Below, one piece after another: positions 63,737-64,000 of a DNA stretch of 64,000 nt. Numbering within the stretch: the stretch's first letter is position 1; each line of letters begins with the position of its first letter. The stretch is from assembly GCA_017626145.1 (NCBI GenBank), contig JAGAJK010000060.1, forward strand, positions 1 through 64,000. Reading direction: 5' to 3'. Made by a program: the position numbers and the translations under genes. This stretch comes from Clostridia bacterium. Lineage in GTDB: Bacteria > Bacillota > Clostridia > RGIG6154. Under the pieces are notes generated by a model. That model saw only the letters and a list, made by a program, of their open reading frames with translations. It searched no databases and was not told the origin of the DNA.

Positions 63737-63763
63737 ACGGAAGCCGCCTTGTGTGGCTTCCGT
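63737..63763 (+). terminator. Stem-loop between fucI and sugar kinase
   Basis: ACGGAAGCC pairs with GGCTTCCGT over a nine-base loop, without a U-run after it. It could partly end transcription or stabilise the fucI mRNA so that fucI is made in excess over the kinase. Confidence 0.5.
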
Positions 63764-63782
63764 AAATTTAAGAGGTGACAAA

Positions 63783-64000
63783 ATGAAAAAGATGTTATCG
63801 TTTGACTTTGGCGCATCAAGCGGCAGAGCAATTCTCGGTACGATTGAAAACGGCGTACTTAAAACAGAAGAAATGCATCGTTTCAGCAACGATCCTGTTG
63901 AGGTTAACGGTACTTTCAGTTGGGATATTTTAAGACTTTTTTATGAAATAAAACAGGGAATTTTAAAATGTGTAAATGCCGGACACAAAGACATTGCATC
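63783..64000 (+). CDS. FGGY-family sugar kinase (rhamnulokinase/fuculokinase-like), cut by window end
   Basis: 72 codons before the right edge; MKKMLSFDFGASSGRAILG is the ATP-binding start of FGGY kinases, and FGASSGR fits the RhaB-like group; GAGGTG precedes the ATG. In a fuc locus it would phosphorylate L-fuculose. Only the N-terminus is visible, so the substrate is inferred from fucI just upstream. Confidence 0.85.
   Translation, partial: MKKMLSFDFGASSGRAILGTIENGVLKTEEMHRFSNDPVEVNGTFSWDILRLFYEIKQGILKCVNAGHKDIA

Noticed and set aside
1-64000. CRISPR arrays or insertion sequences
   Set aside because: No regularly spaced repeats and no transposase genes were seen; the serine recombinase is the only mobile-element enzyme.
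63783-64000. Definite fuculokinase assignment
   Set aside because: Only the first 72 residues are visible; FGGY kinases cannot be separated by substrate on this part.

Overview
The window is a low-G+C chromosome segment of an anaerobic, spore-forming member of the Clostridia, probably a gut or rumen species. The grounds are: AT-rich DNA with strong Shine-Dalgarno sites; spore genes (cotJA, cotJB, cotJC, bofA); S-layer-homology (SLH) surface proteins; clostridial glgB-glgC-glgD glycogen genes; archaeal-type ProS; split transketolase; and L-fucose salvage and catabolism genes. No species can be named from the sequence alone.

Region 1 (1-11165) is a same-strand cluster of secreted or membrane-anchored proteins. 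Five carry SLH repeats and are clearly related to each other in pairs, so the cluster looks like a family growing by duplication. Region 2 (about 11170-14790) is a mobile-element end: strong terminators, a chain of short leader ORFs interleaved with hairpins, a small HTH regulator, a stretch with no identified gene, a short SHOCT-like ORF and a large serine recombinase. The recombinase ends inside the spore-coat gene cotJC, of which only the first 62 codons remain. The distal two thirds of cotJC is not in the window, so the inserted element probably also contains Region 1 and extends off the left edge.

Region 3 (14777-32130) is chromosomal: the cotJ operon, greA, a DUF1540 protein, an alpha/beta hydrolase, bofA, glycogen synthesis (glgBCD), a PucR/CdaR-type regulator, a cell-division/wall-remodelling set (ftsE, ftsX, a coiled-coil M23 protein, an S41 protease), an Fe-alcohol dehydrogenase, a second GreA-like protein, a beta-lactamase-fold hydrolase and an aminotransferase. 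Region 4 (32128-48052) has feoAB with a palindrome in its promoter, a stalk-domain protein, bifunctional fucokinase/GDP-fucose pyrophosphorylase (fkp), lgt, yfmH/yfmF, an XRE regulator with a perfect sigma-A promoter and operator-like palindrome, murC, proS, ispF, ispD and radA. Region 5 (48144-64000) has a glycosyltransferase, a CotH-SLH fusion, two flavoproteins, a two-part ThrE-type exporter, tRNA-Arg(ACG), an SOS-box-controlled Y-family polymerase, cysE-cysS-mrnC, split transketolase, fucI and the start of a sugar kinase cut by the window edge.

The most unusual parts are the interrupted cotJC gene with its recombinase, which resembles the developmentally excised elements known in sporulation genes, and the leader-peptide/hairpin chain inside that element. 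Start codons were chosen by Shine-Dalgarno position. All functional calls rest on reading the translated sequence; no database search was run.
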